DNA of 46,073 nucleotides from Phallusia fumigata. Its lineage: Eukaryota > Chordata > Ascidiacea > Phlebobranchia > Ascidiidae. The notes beneath the pieces were generated by a model. It ran no database searches and had not been told where the DNA came from. It saw nothing but the letters and a program-made list of their open reading frames with translations. This document shows positions 34,401-46,073 of this stretch, piece by piece. The position numbers were made by a program, and so were the translations under genes. The number at the start of each line of letters is the position of its first letter. The first letter of the stretch is position 1. The stretch spans positions 1 through 46,073 of the forward strand of contig QXVZ01028938.1 of assembly GCA_008931825.1 (NCBI GenBank), in the 5' to 3' direction.

Positions 34401-37400
34401 CAGCTGATCGTTGGTTAAACGTTGAAAACCATCACTTAAAAGGCGAATTAGGCAAAACTCCTGAGTTTGATTGAATATTTTCGATGCACACATTATCGCT
34501 TCGTCTGAATGCACACGTTTCTCTTTCCGTAAACACACAGAAAAACTTAATGAACCCACCCTACTTTATTGCACTTACGAATTAATTTGTGACTAACGCT
34601 AAAGTGTATGTAGGTCACTGACCCAATAACACTCACACCGTACTAAAAGATACAATGATTTTTGAAATCACATGCGGCGCCGTTCTACAATCAATAACAG
34701 AGGACGGCCCAAACTGAAATTGCATTGTAATGTAATTTAATTTCGTTTGTGCAAAATCACTTTCCTTTAGGAAGTCCGCAATTTTGGGAAATGATTGATG
34801 GTAAAATTGGATCCAGGTGTTTGACAACTGATTTCAATTCGCGAACATTGATTTTCAATTACCAACCTAACTAGATTTGTAAATAGCACAGTTGAAGGAA
34901 TTTGTTTTTACAAAAGCCTACAGCGTACTTGATGTATCCTGTGTATGCCGGCAAAAAAGAATGCTAGCTTTCATGCTTTATCGTTTAAGAGTCAATGTTT
35001 GCATCCCCGCGGACAATGGATGGTAACTTTGGCCTGGTATTGACGTTGAAACAGTCTCGCCACTTTCTACCCGCTAGATTGACTTTCCCATGACTTCGCC
35101 CTGGTTAAACTATACGCTCTTGTAAAGTCACTACACACAACTGACTATCACCATGAAAAAGTGTCCTGTTTTAATGCGCTAGTTTTGTATTGTAACCGTT
35201 ACCATGCTTTTCCGACTATCCATTGGCAAGCTGCAAGTCAATACAACTGAATTTTTAACTGACCATATATAACAGTATACATTAACAATTATGCATCGTG
35301 TTTAAACGTAAAAACACAGCATTGTACTAAATCAAAAGGTCCAACTATCTTGCAACACCTCTGCAATTATGAAAGCACTCAAATTGAAGCCACTGCTGTA
35401 AACCGTTTACTTTCAATGTTTAAAATGTGCTGCTGCTTCCAAAACGCGGGTTTAAAGGCATGCGATCATTGCAAACCCTGTACAGAGTACCAAATATTTT
35501 TCCACAAACACACAAAACTGTAAACCCTTCTTCGACTGACCACCCCGCCTTTACAGACGCACTTTAGATTACTACCNGCTAAAGTGTATGTAGGTCACTG
35601 ATCCAATAACACTCACACCGTACTAAAAATATACAATGATTTATAAAATCACATGCGGCGCCGTTCTACAATCAATAACAGAGGACGGCCCAAATTGAAA
35701 TTGCATTGTAATGTAATTTAATTTCGTTTGTGCAAAATCACTTTCCTTTAGGAAGTCCGCTAATTTGGGAAATTATTGATGGTAAAATTGGATCCAGGTG
35801 TTTGACAAGCTGGTTTCAATTCGCGACCATTGATTTTCAATTACCAACCTAACTAGATTTGTAAACAGCACAGTTGAAGGAATTTGTTTTTACAAAAGCC
35901 TACAGAGTACTTGATGTATACCGTGTATGCCGGCAAAAAAGAATGCTAGCTTTCATGCTTTATCGTTTAATAGTCAATGTTTGCATCCCCGCGGACAATG
36001 GATGGTAACTTTGGCCTGGTATTGACGTTGAAACAGTCTCACCACTTTCAACCCGCTAGATTGACTTTCCCATGATTTCGCCCTGGTTAAACTATACGCT
36101 CTTGTAAAGTCACTACACACAACTGACTATCACCATGAAAAAGTGTCCTGTTTTGATGCGCTAGTTTTGTATTGTAACCGTTACCATGCTTTTCCGACTA
36201 TCTATTGGCAAGCTGCAAGCCAATACAACTGAATTTTTAACTGACCATGTATAACAGTATACATTAACAATTATGCATCGTGTTTAGACGTAAAAACACA
36301 GCATTGTACCAAATCAAAAGGTCCAACTATCTTGCGACACCTCTGCAATTGTAAGGCACTCAAATTGAAGCCACTGCTGTAAACCGTTTACTTTCAATGT
36401 TTAAAATGTGCTGCTGCTTCCAAAACGCGGTTTTAAAGGCATTGCGATCATTGCAAACCCCGTACAGAGTACCAAATACTTTTCCACAAACACACAAAAC
36501 TGTAAACCCTTCTTCTACTGACCACTCCGCCTTTACAGACGCACTTTAGATTACTACCAAGGCTTTCATCAACACAAAATGCGACCTGACACAATGGCAG
36601 AGCGCTGTTGCTGAAACAAATATGACGGGGCGGAAACAAAACGCTTCCCTGCTATCGCGTTTCATATTTTCGTTTCGGGTTTCGTCACAGCAGGCATGAC
36701 CGACATCAAATGTCACGTGACACTCGCAGAACTAACAACTCAATGTGGGGCAGTTTGGCCACGCAAGCTTACAACTGGATTCTGACTTTCTTTCTGCAGT
36801 CAATTTTTGCTTTGTATAGAACTTTCGACCGTTGACCTTACTAGTTGTCGCTACAGAACTCTACTTAATTTGCTATCGTTTACGGATGTTTGGAAATGAT
36901 CTCAAATCAGCCTGATTTGGTTTTGCTTTTTATTACGCTTTTACTAGGCCACAATTGAGCAACTAAATATGGCATTAGAAAATGTTCAACATTTTTTCCC
37001 CATGTAACTCATTTTAGATTAAAATAACATGCAGTGCATTGACGTTGAATTCTGGGCACAGATTTATAAATAAACCACGTATGCGAGTGATGACACGTTT
37101 TATGTGACTACACACAAGTTCTAAACATGTAATGTGTAAAAGCTGTACAAATTGGACATACGAAAAAGCTTGCTTTTGGAAATATCATTATCATTCATAA
37201 AAACTCCCTGTTAAACGCCAATAGCTAATTCAACNAAAACTGAATGTCGGGCAGTTTGGCCACGCAAATTTACAACAGGATTCTGACTTTCTTTCTGCAG
37301 TCAATTTTTACTTTGTATAGAACTTTCGACCCTTGACCTTACTAGTTGTCGCTATAGAACTCTACTTAATCTGCTATCGTTTACGGATGTTTGGAAATGA

Positions 37401-40400
37401 TCTCAAACCAGCCTGATTTGGTTTTGAAATTGGACAGTACTTTACAACTATAAACCTGCTTTAAATCTCGCATGTCTAGCTCTGAATGTAACTTGCTTAC
37501 TGTTGTTTGGCGTGGGTTCATCCTAAACACCTTTCGATGTAGCAAAAGTTGCCTATTACAGCACGTAATACGCTTTTACTAGGCAACAATTGAGCAACTA
37601 AATATGGCATTAGAAAATGTTGAACATTTTTTCCCCATGTAACTCATTTTAGATTAAAATAACACGCAGTGCATTGACGTTGAATTCTGGGCACAGATTT
37701 ATAAATAAACCACGTATGCGAGTGATGACACGTTTTATGTGACTACACACAAGTTCTAAACATGTAATGTGTAAAAGCTGTACAAATTGGACATACGAAA
37801 AAGCTTGCTTTTGGAAATATCATTATCATTCATAAAAACTCCCTGTTAAACGCCAATAGCTAATTCAACAATTATTTCGCAGAAGTGCGAAATGCCGACC
37901 TTCCAAGAAAATTGAAGCATAATTTGTATTGTCATTTCACACTGTGGGAAGTAACCAGAATGATAATGCTGTTATTATGTGCTGTTGGGTAAACAATGTG
38001 CGCGCAAATGGGGTTGGCGCTATAATGAAACCCTGAGCCGATAATGACTGGGAAAGTAGCGAGTTGCATGTCCACTGTTGCGGGGTGATTGTGGTATTAT
38101 GCCTTCTGGCGACTAATTGGATCGTATAGCAAGAACGTTTGGGAAAGGAACTGTTTGCTAAACCTTATCCGCTAACGTACGTCGGGCTATTGAAGCTACA
38201 TATCCACACGACTACTTCAATTCATTGATTTCGGCTAACGCATTGATAATGAATCACATTCGTTTCTTGGTAAAGTGGAACTGCAGTTCACAACGAGACT
38301 TTTTTCTGGTTTGAACCTAATGCCGCTGCTAAGGACCTGTCTTGAACTTACTTGAAAGATATGGCATGAAAGGCATCTGACGCATTTCCAAAATTGTTTC
38401 TAGGTTGTTACGCACACCGATAACTCTTAGGGTGCAAGCAAGCACTGCAGTTTAGAATAGACTATTACACGGTGACCGTCATTAGCCTATGACGGGATGG
38501 CGATTTTGCACAATCTTTTTTGTTTGGAATCATTTCTTCCTAGTCAACTATACGAATAGCCTCGAATACGCATTGTAAAATAATCCACGCACTTTCTTTC
38601 GAAGCCCAGTTAATAATATCTGCCATCTAAAGTTCATGGCCCTGAATTCCAACACACACCACACCTGTTAAAGTCGGATTTGGAAGCAGAGCTTTAGGCT
38701 ACCACGCCTGACTTATTCTGTTAGCGCGGTATTTTGACGTGAAGCACATACGCGCCTCGACCGTAACCCCTTTGATTTCGAGGACAAAGCTATTTATGAC
38801 CGCGTTTATTTTGAGCAATGGTTTTTAATTAACTCAAGACGTGAAAACACGGGCTGAACTCGCTAACCGCCATTGGAGCAAAACCCAATTTACTTAAACC
38901 AGTTATACATTTCGTGCGTAACTTCTGTCTGCCTAAAACTCTCAAGTTGCTCCTTTGTGTTTCGACTTGCGCTCCAAAGTGAGATATTGACGGGTTGTGT
39001 AATGTACTCTATGAAAAAGTGTTCATAAAATTGTTAGAAATAGATTAACGCTTGTTTTTTAAAGCGTTTTAACCTCTCGCCCTCAAAGTGAAGGCACAAA
39101 ACTCCTAGAACTAAGCTGATGTTATATATGTATAAGAGCAGGCGTTTCGTTTATCTTGCCATTGACCAAACCTCTAATTTAACTACATACTCAAGTTCCA
39201 CTTTGCAGCATCACCTATATAGTTTTTGATTTGAGACTTTTTGAGTGCAAAGCCTTTAAGCACATAGCAACATAACATTTAAAAGCAATTCTTACCGTCA
39301 AGCAACTGGTCGGCGTTTTCCGTGACGATAATTTCAATAGCTGTAGATGTACCACTCCCTTCAGTAGATTTCTTTGAATCCTCCGTTGTCTGCAATGCGA
39401 AGTAAACACATTTAATCAAGGCCGACCTATTACATGAACAGTTTAAATGCCACACTTTAACTGGACGACATTACATGTACTGCTGTTCTATCCATCTATG
39501 GTGTATATATTTTTTGAGTCATAGCGGTTCAGTCGTGTTAGTTGGCGACGGCTTGCCAACAGTTGTGCTGCTTGTAGGTCGTATATGTTATGTATTGGTT
39601 TCTTTGTACTTTAAGACATGACTAGTTGTCGTGATCTCTAGTGAACCCGTGTTTCAATCCTTAAAGATATTTAATTTTTGTACGGACCCCTCAGATAGCC
39701 ATGCGTTGCGGGTTGGTTCCATTACCAGTTAAACATATTCAAGTGTCTATATCCTAGTTTGGCCTTAAGTTACAAATTTGCATGCCCGTTCATTCACCTT
39801 TGACTTATCACTGCGTCGTCTAGCCGATCTAAACTTATCGCCTTGCGAGGCAAGAAATGCACTCAGCGGGGCTAACGATATTTTAAACGTCTTTGAACCA
39901 GTCCTTCCGCGTTTAGGCTTGCGATTTGTGCCTGGGCTTTCATTATTAATTGATTGGCCGTCTTCAGGACGTTTGACGTTTTCCTTTGATTCATTGCTGA
40001 TTGACGGGGAAACTTTTGAAGCCTTGGCCTCCTTTGCTATCCTCGATCGATCCTTGGGTCCTGATGAGGATTGGACGTTGAGGTTTTGGTCGGATGTTGA
40101 CAGTGGAACGCGCAGCTTCTTTGTGTTCAACCGCGAGAAAATTCCACTTTTCAATTTGTTCTCTGATTTCGCATCTGACTTTTGCTTCGCTTGTCTACGT
40201 TTTAAAGGCATTATGGACGCAGCGTTTTTTACGTGATTTATGCTTCACGGTTTAACCCATTTTAATATCCTATCAGTCAAAACGTGCAAGGTACACACTG
40301 CAATTCAAACAAGTGATCTGGTTCATCTTCAGGTTTAAAAAAAGCAGTATCTTGTGTAAGCAGAACAAACCATTGCCTGACTTCAGCAATAATTCGAATC

Positions 40401-43400
40401 TTCAACGTTAAATTCCCGCTAAAGGACCTTCTGTTACCTGTTGGTTACTACTTTTACGACGCACAATCGCACTTTCTAATTTTGGGATTTATTTTATTAA
40501 ACACATCTATCTGTTTACGTTTCACAGCCTGCTTGTTTTGTGTATGCATATGCACTTTTCATTACTCTACATTCAATCGGTTTATTTAGCAGCGACTTCC
40601 TTTCCAAAGTAGATTTGACAATGGCTAAAGCGGTTGAGGGTGGCGTTCTATCGAAACTCGTTATCGCCTTTATTCTAAACAGGGCTGCCAAGATTAGCTG
40701 CCAGTCCTGAAATACGACTAGTTTTTGCCGAACAAAACAACCCTTGTCCTTGATAAACTAGCTACGTTTTTGTTGACAATCCCAACTGTTCAATCCTTTC
40801 TCTATGTACAAAACAAACACTCAAACACGAGTTTCATAGTTTTCCAAACATCGTTATGATCTAGATAGTTATGATTGATGCTTGCTCTGCAAACACTATG
40901 GACACTACGTAAGGTGGACAAATGGTCATGGAGTTAAAGCCAATATGACTGACCACACAACTATAAAGCGTTATGTTGCTGCGTCCGACTATAACCTTTC
41001 ACCAACTGTATAACTCTGTAAATCTGTGAACTCAGGTTTGTTTACAAGCTTGTGTGCAGAGAGATTTTAACCTTATAACGCACAAACTCAGTTAAAATGG
41101 AAGCTTTTTTCCTCTCCAAATTAATGTCCCCGCATTTTAGCTGACATAGGGCCGAACTTGAAGCGTTAAAGTACGATACTGTACAATTTCAGATCAACTG
41201 ACTACAAAATAAAACCAAACGAACCAACCTTTTACCACACACATTGTTTTGGTTTAGGCTCTGAGCTAAAACAGATGCATTGATCTCACAATATAATCTC
41301 AAGCAATTATCCATCGTGCGCATACCTCCCTCAATCGCAATGACGTCAAGGTGAAGTCTGCCTGTGCGGTTTAGGTCGGCGAGATTTAATGACAGCGTAT
41401 GCCCGTTTCAAAGACCCAATTTGGTGCCTGTATAATTACATTCCTTTGCCTGACGTACATTTGCATCGAAACAATTCATCTCCAGACAACGGTAAATTTA
41501 GTACCTTTCTGTAAGGGTCAGCTGCTTTAGTAAAGAAAGCTATCTTTCCTAAATGTAATTTATAGCTTGTACATATGAAACATAATCGCCTTACACCTCG
41601 ACGGAGAACCATTGCAAGCGGATTCAAATAGCTATTGAGGCTAAGGCCTCGCCTGAAGGCATGACCGACTTTCGGGCAGTTTAACCTTACTCCAAACGCG
41701 CTTTACACAAATCTGGCCATACATCAATTGTAACTCTTCTATATTTGTAGCTTATCACTGATGTTGACCATATGGGGCAGATAGTTGAACATATATTACA
41801 GATGGCTCATTGTTTGATGATACCCAATTTAACTGGCTGATGACGTTAGGAAAACAAAGAGTTCCGTCCAGGTACTCTATTCCTCGTCTAACAACTGTCA
41901 TGTCGGCCGAATACGGTTTGTTTACCAAGAGTATGCTAAATTTTAAATCACAGTTACCGTTGCCTTAGTAAATATGCTTGTACATTTGCACACGCAGAGA
42001 ACAATAAAATCGATAAAAGCGAACCGACCTTGAGACAAAACCAGACCTAGGCACATGGTTTGTGTTCACCGAACCACCTAACACTAATCGTTTCAATGAC
42101 TTGTGAATAAATTTGACAATCCTTTTGTTATATTTACATTCCTACCAGCGTATACGTGCTACATGCCCTTATATACGCTCTTTGCATGAATATTAAAAAT
42201 ATCAAAGCTACACTTTGTTACAAATTGGGTTTGTGTCCACGCTTTATTCAGTCCACCGTAGAATTTGTTTCTGAGTCTTGACTAATTTGGGTCGGACTGA
42301 CGCTTGCAATCAACTTTTCACGTCAAACCAACTTTGCATGATGAACTTTGGCTTTTTTATGGACAATTTCCACAGGTCTTTGACCAGGTCACCTGCACTA
42401 AAAAGCATTTCAAACCCTGTTTAAGCGTCCAAGGCCCTGCGTGTAACCAACGCAACCGACCGAACCAAAATACTGTCTGCTTCTGTGCCGCCCATCATAC
42501 ATCTCATACCAATCTGTCTAGAAAACCAGACGCTCCATGTCTTACAGGTAAATGCATCTGACGTCAACCGGAAAGCCTCCGTTGCTGCGCAGTAAATAAG
42601 TGAATACAAATACACAGCAACATTTACGTTTTCATTCCATTCAAACGTATTCCTATCGCGTATTGAGGCTGTGCCCAAGTTGCTGAGACTGGGTCGTTCG
42701 CCCGTTCCAGACACGTTAATCGGGTTTATGGTTATCGATTTTAGATTTAGGTCTCACCAAGTAGGGTTTGCCTTCCGCTAATGGAGGAATAAGCAACGCG
42801 ACAGTTAGGTTGAACTTGATCGGCCTCTGGAGTGCTATGCTAGTTTTAAGAACTTCTTGAGTAATAACATTACAATGCACTACAAACACTACAACACTAA
42901 AGTCAATGCACCAAGTTTCCGAAACTGTTTTTACCTTCAGTCATATGCGTCGATTTTTTATCAATTTTTCTTCGTGTGGGGTGGCAAAATGAATAAATCC
43001 AAGCGGTCTGACACGTGATCAAATTACACAACGTGCGCCTATTCGTTCTTAACGTTATCTCACGTGTTTTGTGTAAACAAGCCTTTCGAAAATCCTAATG
43101 TTGGCGCAAGCAACATATGTTTTCAAAGCAAAAATATAATAACGAATCCAGGAAATTTCGGGGGTGGCAGCATAGACTTTTTATAATGGCTGCCACCCTA
43201 CAAAAATTTCCAGTGGGGTGGCCACCACCCTTACCATCCCGGGAATCGACGCCTATGCCCACAGTGAACTACACCCTTGTCATAAAAATGTAAATGAATA
43301 ACCTTGCATCTAAAAACTGCCGCGCTGTATTTACGAGCTGTTTAAAACAACACTAAAGATCACAGGACAAACTTCTGTTGCTTTAAACCACGTCCCCATT

Positions 43401-46073
43401 ACCTTCCTTCTAAACGTTCGAAAACTGCAACATCTGCAGACTCATCTGGTGCAATTCATGCTCGGTGTGTTGTTTTTTAAACATCGCTGTGATTTTGTTA
43501 GCACGTCTCCGAATTTGCACACACTCTATTATTTGGCTGTGCCAGTTAAGCTATGAATATGCTTGTATAAACTGTCATTCCCGGAAATAAATTTAGGCCC
43601 ACATGCTGTTTCTGTTTACTTGGATTGGTGGCAATGTTGTTAGCTCAAACGGTTTGTGTTTTCCGCGTACTGTGGTCTGAGTGACAAGACAATCGAATGC
43701 CGTCTTGCACAGAAAAGGGAGGCATTCGCGTTATCACTAGTTTACATGTCTATGTGGTGTGTGAATGAATTTGGTCCAACACATTTTTAAGTTGGTATTG
43801 AACTGTACACTCATAAATATATTTTTCGCTGAGCGACAAGACAGTGGTCCTGGCATCGAATCCCATCGCGGGCCACGTTTTTCCTATTTGCCATACCTAC
43901 CTAATCAATACTCCAAGTCCACCGAAAATCATGTGTATTTTTGCCAACACCGCAACGCACTTAAAATTATTACATTTAGAATTCGTATAGGTGTTTCAAT
44001 AGAACTAATGCTTTGTTTTTTTAATCCTGAGTACGAAACCCGCTCAGGCGTTTTTTGCTCACTTGGTTGCTGCACAAGTCGCGTTTTGCTCAAAATGGTG
44101 CCACTTTGTGAGGTAACCTTGATCATTCAAGTAACACACTTACGTCTTCTGATGTTGCGGTTGGTTCGTCTGGCTCCTTCCTTCCATTAAGTAAAACTGT
44201 CAGCTGTTGTGCAATGGCGGAGTTTTGATCGAATTTCTAAAAACATAATTTTGACACAACGGATCAAAAACAGCGGTTGTTTTTCTGACTAGTAACAAAA
44301 TACTTTTTTTGTTTTCTTTCTATCTACCAAAGCAAGGCGCCTAACATTATTCAGCCTAAACATTCATTTCTCTTTACCTGGCTTGAGCGAAATTGCCAAA
44401 TTGCTGATGCTCTTAGGATTTGCCTGAAGGTTTGTTTCGCTGCGTGGTATTACGTCCTTTCCCAAGCTCACTTTTAGCCAAACGTTTAAACTCTGTTATC
44501 GGTGGTTTTAACGTATATATTGTGGCTAGTTTAGGCAATTACTTACTGTAACTGAAGGCTTTGCATTGGCGAAATCATTGTCCATTTGCTCATTTTCCAA
44601 ACTTTTCCGATCCGTATCGGCTAATTTCGGATTTGCTCGAAGGAAATCAGACGAAAGCTTTGCCACCTCGGGAGTAAATATGCTGTCGTGGGATAAGCTT
44701 ATTCTGCGGTTCATCGGACTGGCAGTGAAAGGGCCTTTGTATCTGACGAAATAGATAAAGGAGATATTTGTTTTAATTGTAAGTCGAAATGTGATTGAAC
44801 CTGTAAATTCGCACGGTTCGCACGTTTAAAGCGGGTTTTTTGGCGTTGTGCAATGTGTGGTGACGATGTATTTTTCCATTACTGTAAATAGGTTCGTATT
44901 GCAATTGAGTTTTAAATAATATTTAAAACAAATCAAAAGTTTTTTACCCTTTAATGCATACAAAAATCGTTTTGGGTTTATATAAACAACCTACTCAGCG
45001 TATTGGTTGCTAAAATATCAATTGGTTGGCTGTTTTACCACTAATGAATCCACCATATTGTGGCTTGCCCTGCTTAAGCTAAGTAAAAAACCGTTTTATG
45101 GGGAGGTTTTAACAGTCACCTGTATCCTCCTGGTGGCCCTTCATCATCCGACAGATCCGTAAGGTTTCCTCTTGATTTACTCAACTTTGCTCCTTTTTTG
45201 CCTTCCCGAAACATCCGCTTTATGGCGCGGAAGGGCTTGAACTTTTTTCGTTCACCTGGGATAAAATGATCAAAATTAATTTGTGTTTCTCAAAACTTTG
45301 GCTGAAACGGATACAGCAGATGCTGGCACCAAAGACACATGCCTGAAGTAAGAAAAAAAGTTACTCCAGTTTCAACAATATATTGCTGTAATGTTTGCTT
45401 AAAAAATGGCCCAAAAGTTACACGCTTTGAAACCGTTTCTACGCGGCGCTTATTGCCTAAAGCAGAGCACGGCTTTATTACTGCCCGCTGTGCACACTTC
45501 CATTGCTTCAAGTATTTCCAGCGTTGATTTTCTACTGGAATGTCAGTCAGACCCTCGTGTTATGCACAAATACTTGTGGCAGTGTTTCTAATCTGAAAGT
45601 CTCTTGCATTGAAGTCATTTGCAATGTTGTTTCGAGGAATGTTAGGCAGCCTTTGTATTCCGTTTGTACAAACGTTAATAACATGATACAGCGATGCTGT
45701 GGGGTTTGGACAGAAACTCAAAAGATGGTGTTGGAAATATACAGGTAAACTGGAACTGCTGACATTTAAGGGGTTTGGGCCTTGTTGTATATGCAGACGT
45801 AACTTGCTGGTACTTTCCCATCTGCAGCACTAGTTTTGGCACAATCTTGATTTCTGTCGGAACAAACTGGGATATTAACTTGAATATTTCAGTTTTATAT
45901 TATTACAGTGTCGGCGGGCATATTTATTTATGATAGGAGAATGGCGTCAAATGTTGTTGGGATGTTGACTTTATACTACTTAAGTGCTATACTTTTAGAT
46001 CCTCCGAGTCGACCTTTGCGACTGATACATGGCGGATTTAAATAGAAATTTACCTTGGTCTCCATCGGTTGGA
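28473..46073 (-). CDS. CRACD: CRACD/KIAA1211-family actin regulator, long isoform (5' end beyond window)
   Basis: Exons, 5' to 3': 46073 (incomplete)-46054, 45255-45120, 44742-44547, 44236-44144, 39389-39296, 32644-32520, 32029-31930, 31263-29204, 28838-28473 (TGA). Phases close over 1,057 codons including the stop. Signatures shared with vertebrate CRACD/CRACDL (from memory): basic KFKPFRAIKRMF, then RISLSHDSIFTPE (vertebrate SHDSIF), LNNTAAYDKIAARPKNRR then HRR, repeated PF/FAVKLKKTR-type motifs in the large exon, and the tryptophan motifs PSWVSLARRRSKKW and PPWFAIAMAKQKRW. The 687-codon central exon is Lys/Ser/Pro-rich and disordered. The vertebrate protein binds and inhibits capping protein and so favours actin filament growth. 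The same role is inferred here. CRACD versus CRACDL cannot be separated. Introns total over 13 kb, unusually large for this window. Confidence 0.75.
33875..33915. promoter_or_regulatory. Cluster of CRE/ATF-type sites
   Basis: GTGACGTG near 33876, the full palindrome TGACGTCA at 33890-33897 and CACGTCAT near 33908 fall within 40 bp. A third TGACGTCA sits at 41341-41348 in another intron of the same gene. Function as an enhancer or internal promoter is inferred. Confidence 0.35.
34598..36558. repeat. Tandem near-identical 980 bp block joined by N
   Basis: 34598-35576 and 35578-36558 share the same start (GCTAAAGTGTATGTAGGTCA) and the same end (CACTTTAGATTACTACC), with scattered substitutions and small indels. 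The single N at 35577 sits exactly at the junction. This looks like two alleles laid end to end by the assembly rather than a true duplication. Confidence 0.85.
36742..37869. repeat. Second tandem block joined by N, copies differing by about 134 bp
   Basis: Copy A is 36742-37234 and copy B is 37243-37869. Both run from AATGTSGGGCAGTTTGGCCA to CGCCAATAGCTAATTCAAC. An N at 37235 marks the junction. Copy B carries extra sequence (about 37428-37566) absent from copy A, between the shared CAGCCTGATTTGGTTTT and ACGCTTTTACTAGGC segments. Confidence 0.8.
39798..40211 (-). CDS. CRACD: Alternative first coding exon of the CRACD-like gene
   Basis: A 138-codon frame from ATG at 40211 to a GTGAAT donor (exon end 39798), phase 0. 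It joins exactly to the phase-0 acceptor of the 39389-39296 exon, the same acceptor used by the upstream 44236-44144 exon. An in-frame stop lies about 40 nt upstream of the ATG with no plausible acceptor between, so it is read as a first exon. It encodes a basic, low-complexity segment (MPLKRRQAKQKSDAKSENK at the N-terminus, then Ser/Lys-rich). A TATTAAAA element (complement of 40259-40266) lies about 50 nt upstream and could be its TATA box. The short-start isoform would be 1,052 aa. The alternative reading is a separate single-exon small protein, less likely given the clean splice phase. Confidence 0.65.
43151..43211. repeat. Fold-back (inverted repeat) element
   Basis: GGAAATTT (43151-43158) pairs with AAATTTCC (43204-43211), and inside it GGGTGGCAGC (43162-43171) pairs perfectly with GCTGCCACCC (43189-43198). 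It is followed by another palindrome-rich stretch (GGGGTGGCCACCACCC) and TCCCGGGAATCGACGCCTAT. It is consistent with a small MITE-like or other dispersed repeat. The family is not recognised. Confidence 0.55.
45256..46053 (-). other. CRACD-like 5' intron
   Basis: 800 bp between the 46054 exon edge and the exon starting at 45255. Several overlapping short frames on both strands (45290-45750) have no support as genes. Confidence 0.45.

Larger units (their letters stand above)
32645..39295 (-). other. 6.65 kb CRACD-like intron with duplications and a CRE cluster
   Basis: No exon of the main series was found here. It contains two N-joined tandem duplications (34598-36558 and 36742-37869) and a cluster of TGACGT-type sites at 33875-33915. 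Open frames on both strands around 33420-33700 overlap each other and lack similarity. Confidence 0.5.
39390..44143 (-). other. CRACD-like intron(s) around the alternative first exon
   Basis: Apart from the 39798-40211 exon, I see a TGACGTCA palindrome (41341-41348) and a fold-back element (43151-43211). No other exon fits the phase of the flanking coding exons. Confidence 0.45.

Noticed and set aside
39778..40236. 152-codon + strand open frame
   Set aside because: It is exactly antisense to the alternative CRACD exon, which has a proper donor and a phase-matched partner.
43830..43880. tRNA-like B-box resemblance (GCATCGAATCCCA)
   Set aside because: No A box at proper spacing, no acceptor stem and no cloverleaf; at most a chance match or a decayed SINE.
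1..46073. CRISPR arrays, defence islands, operons or complete transposons
   Set aside because: All genes are intron-containing eukaryotic units; no spaced repeats, transposase or reverse transcriptase frames were found.

Overview
This is eukaryotic nuclear DNA. It is AT-rich, with short coding exons, GT-AG introns mostly of 100-600 bp, and polyadenylation signals. The gene set is chordate-like (NSUN7, FITM, RPL10A, SLC49A4/DIRC2, YIPF6 and a CRACD/KIAA1211-family gene). Compact genes, a CRACD homologue, and two near-identical tandem blocks each joined by a single N (as when two divergent haplotypes are placed side by side) fit a highly polymorphic invertebrate chordate such as a Ciona-like ascidian. 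The species is an inference. Exons were assembled by hand from splice sites, reading phase and family similarity. Phases close exactly in every gene except the esterase.

Layout, left to right. (1) 10-6114, + strand: 3' part of an NSUN7-like RNA m5C methyltransferase gene whose motif VI nucleophile position is Arg. (2) 7127-8248, - strand: a FITM (FIT) family protein. It is head-to-head with (3) 8894-10600, + strand: RPL10A (uL1). RPL10A intron 1 holds a C/D snoRNA whose guide matches the one expected for 18S Um172 (SNORD45 type), and its last intron holds an H/ACA-like fold. (4) 11548-14837, - strand: SLC49A4/DIRC2-like transporter, 11 exons. (5) 16367-17770, + strand: a small secreted Cu/Zn-SOD-fold protein that lacks the zinc ligands and the electrostatic loop. 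(6) 18321 to about 23050, - strand: a type-B carboxylesterase with an intact catalytic triad but a one-base frame break in one exon. (7) 24228-26041, + strand: YIPF6. (8) 28473 to beyond 46073, - strand: a CRACD-like gene of more than 17 kb with a 2 kb central exon and an alternative first exon at 39798-40211.

The genes are unrelated eukaryotic single-gene units, not an operon. Functional links are local: the FITM/RPL10A head-to-head promoter region, snoRNA hosting by RPL10A, and alternative starts in the CRACD-like gene. No CRISPR array, prokaryotic system or complete transposon was seen. Repeats are limited to a degenerate hAT-type MITE (YIPF6 intron 2), a fold-back element (about 43.15 kb) and the two N-joined duplications in a CRACD intron.
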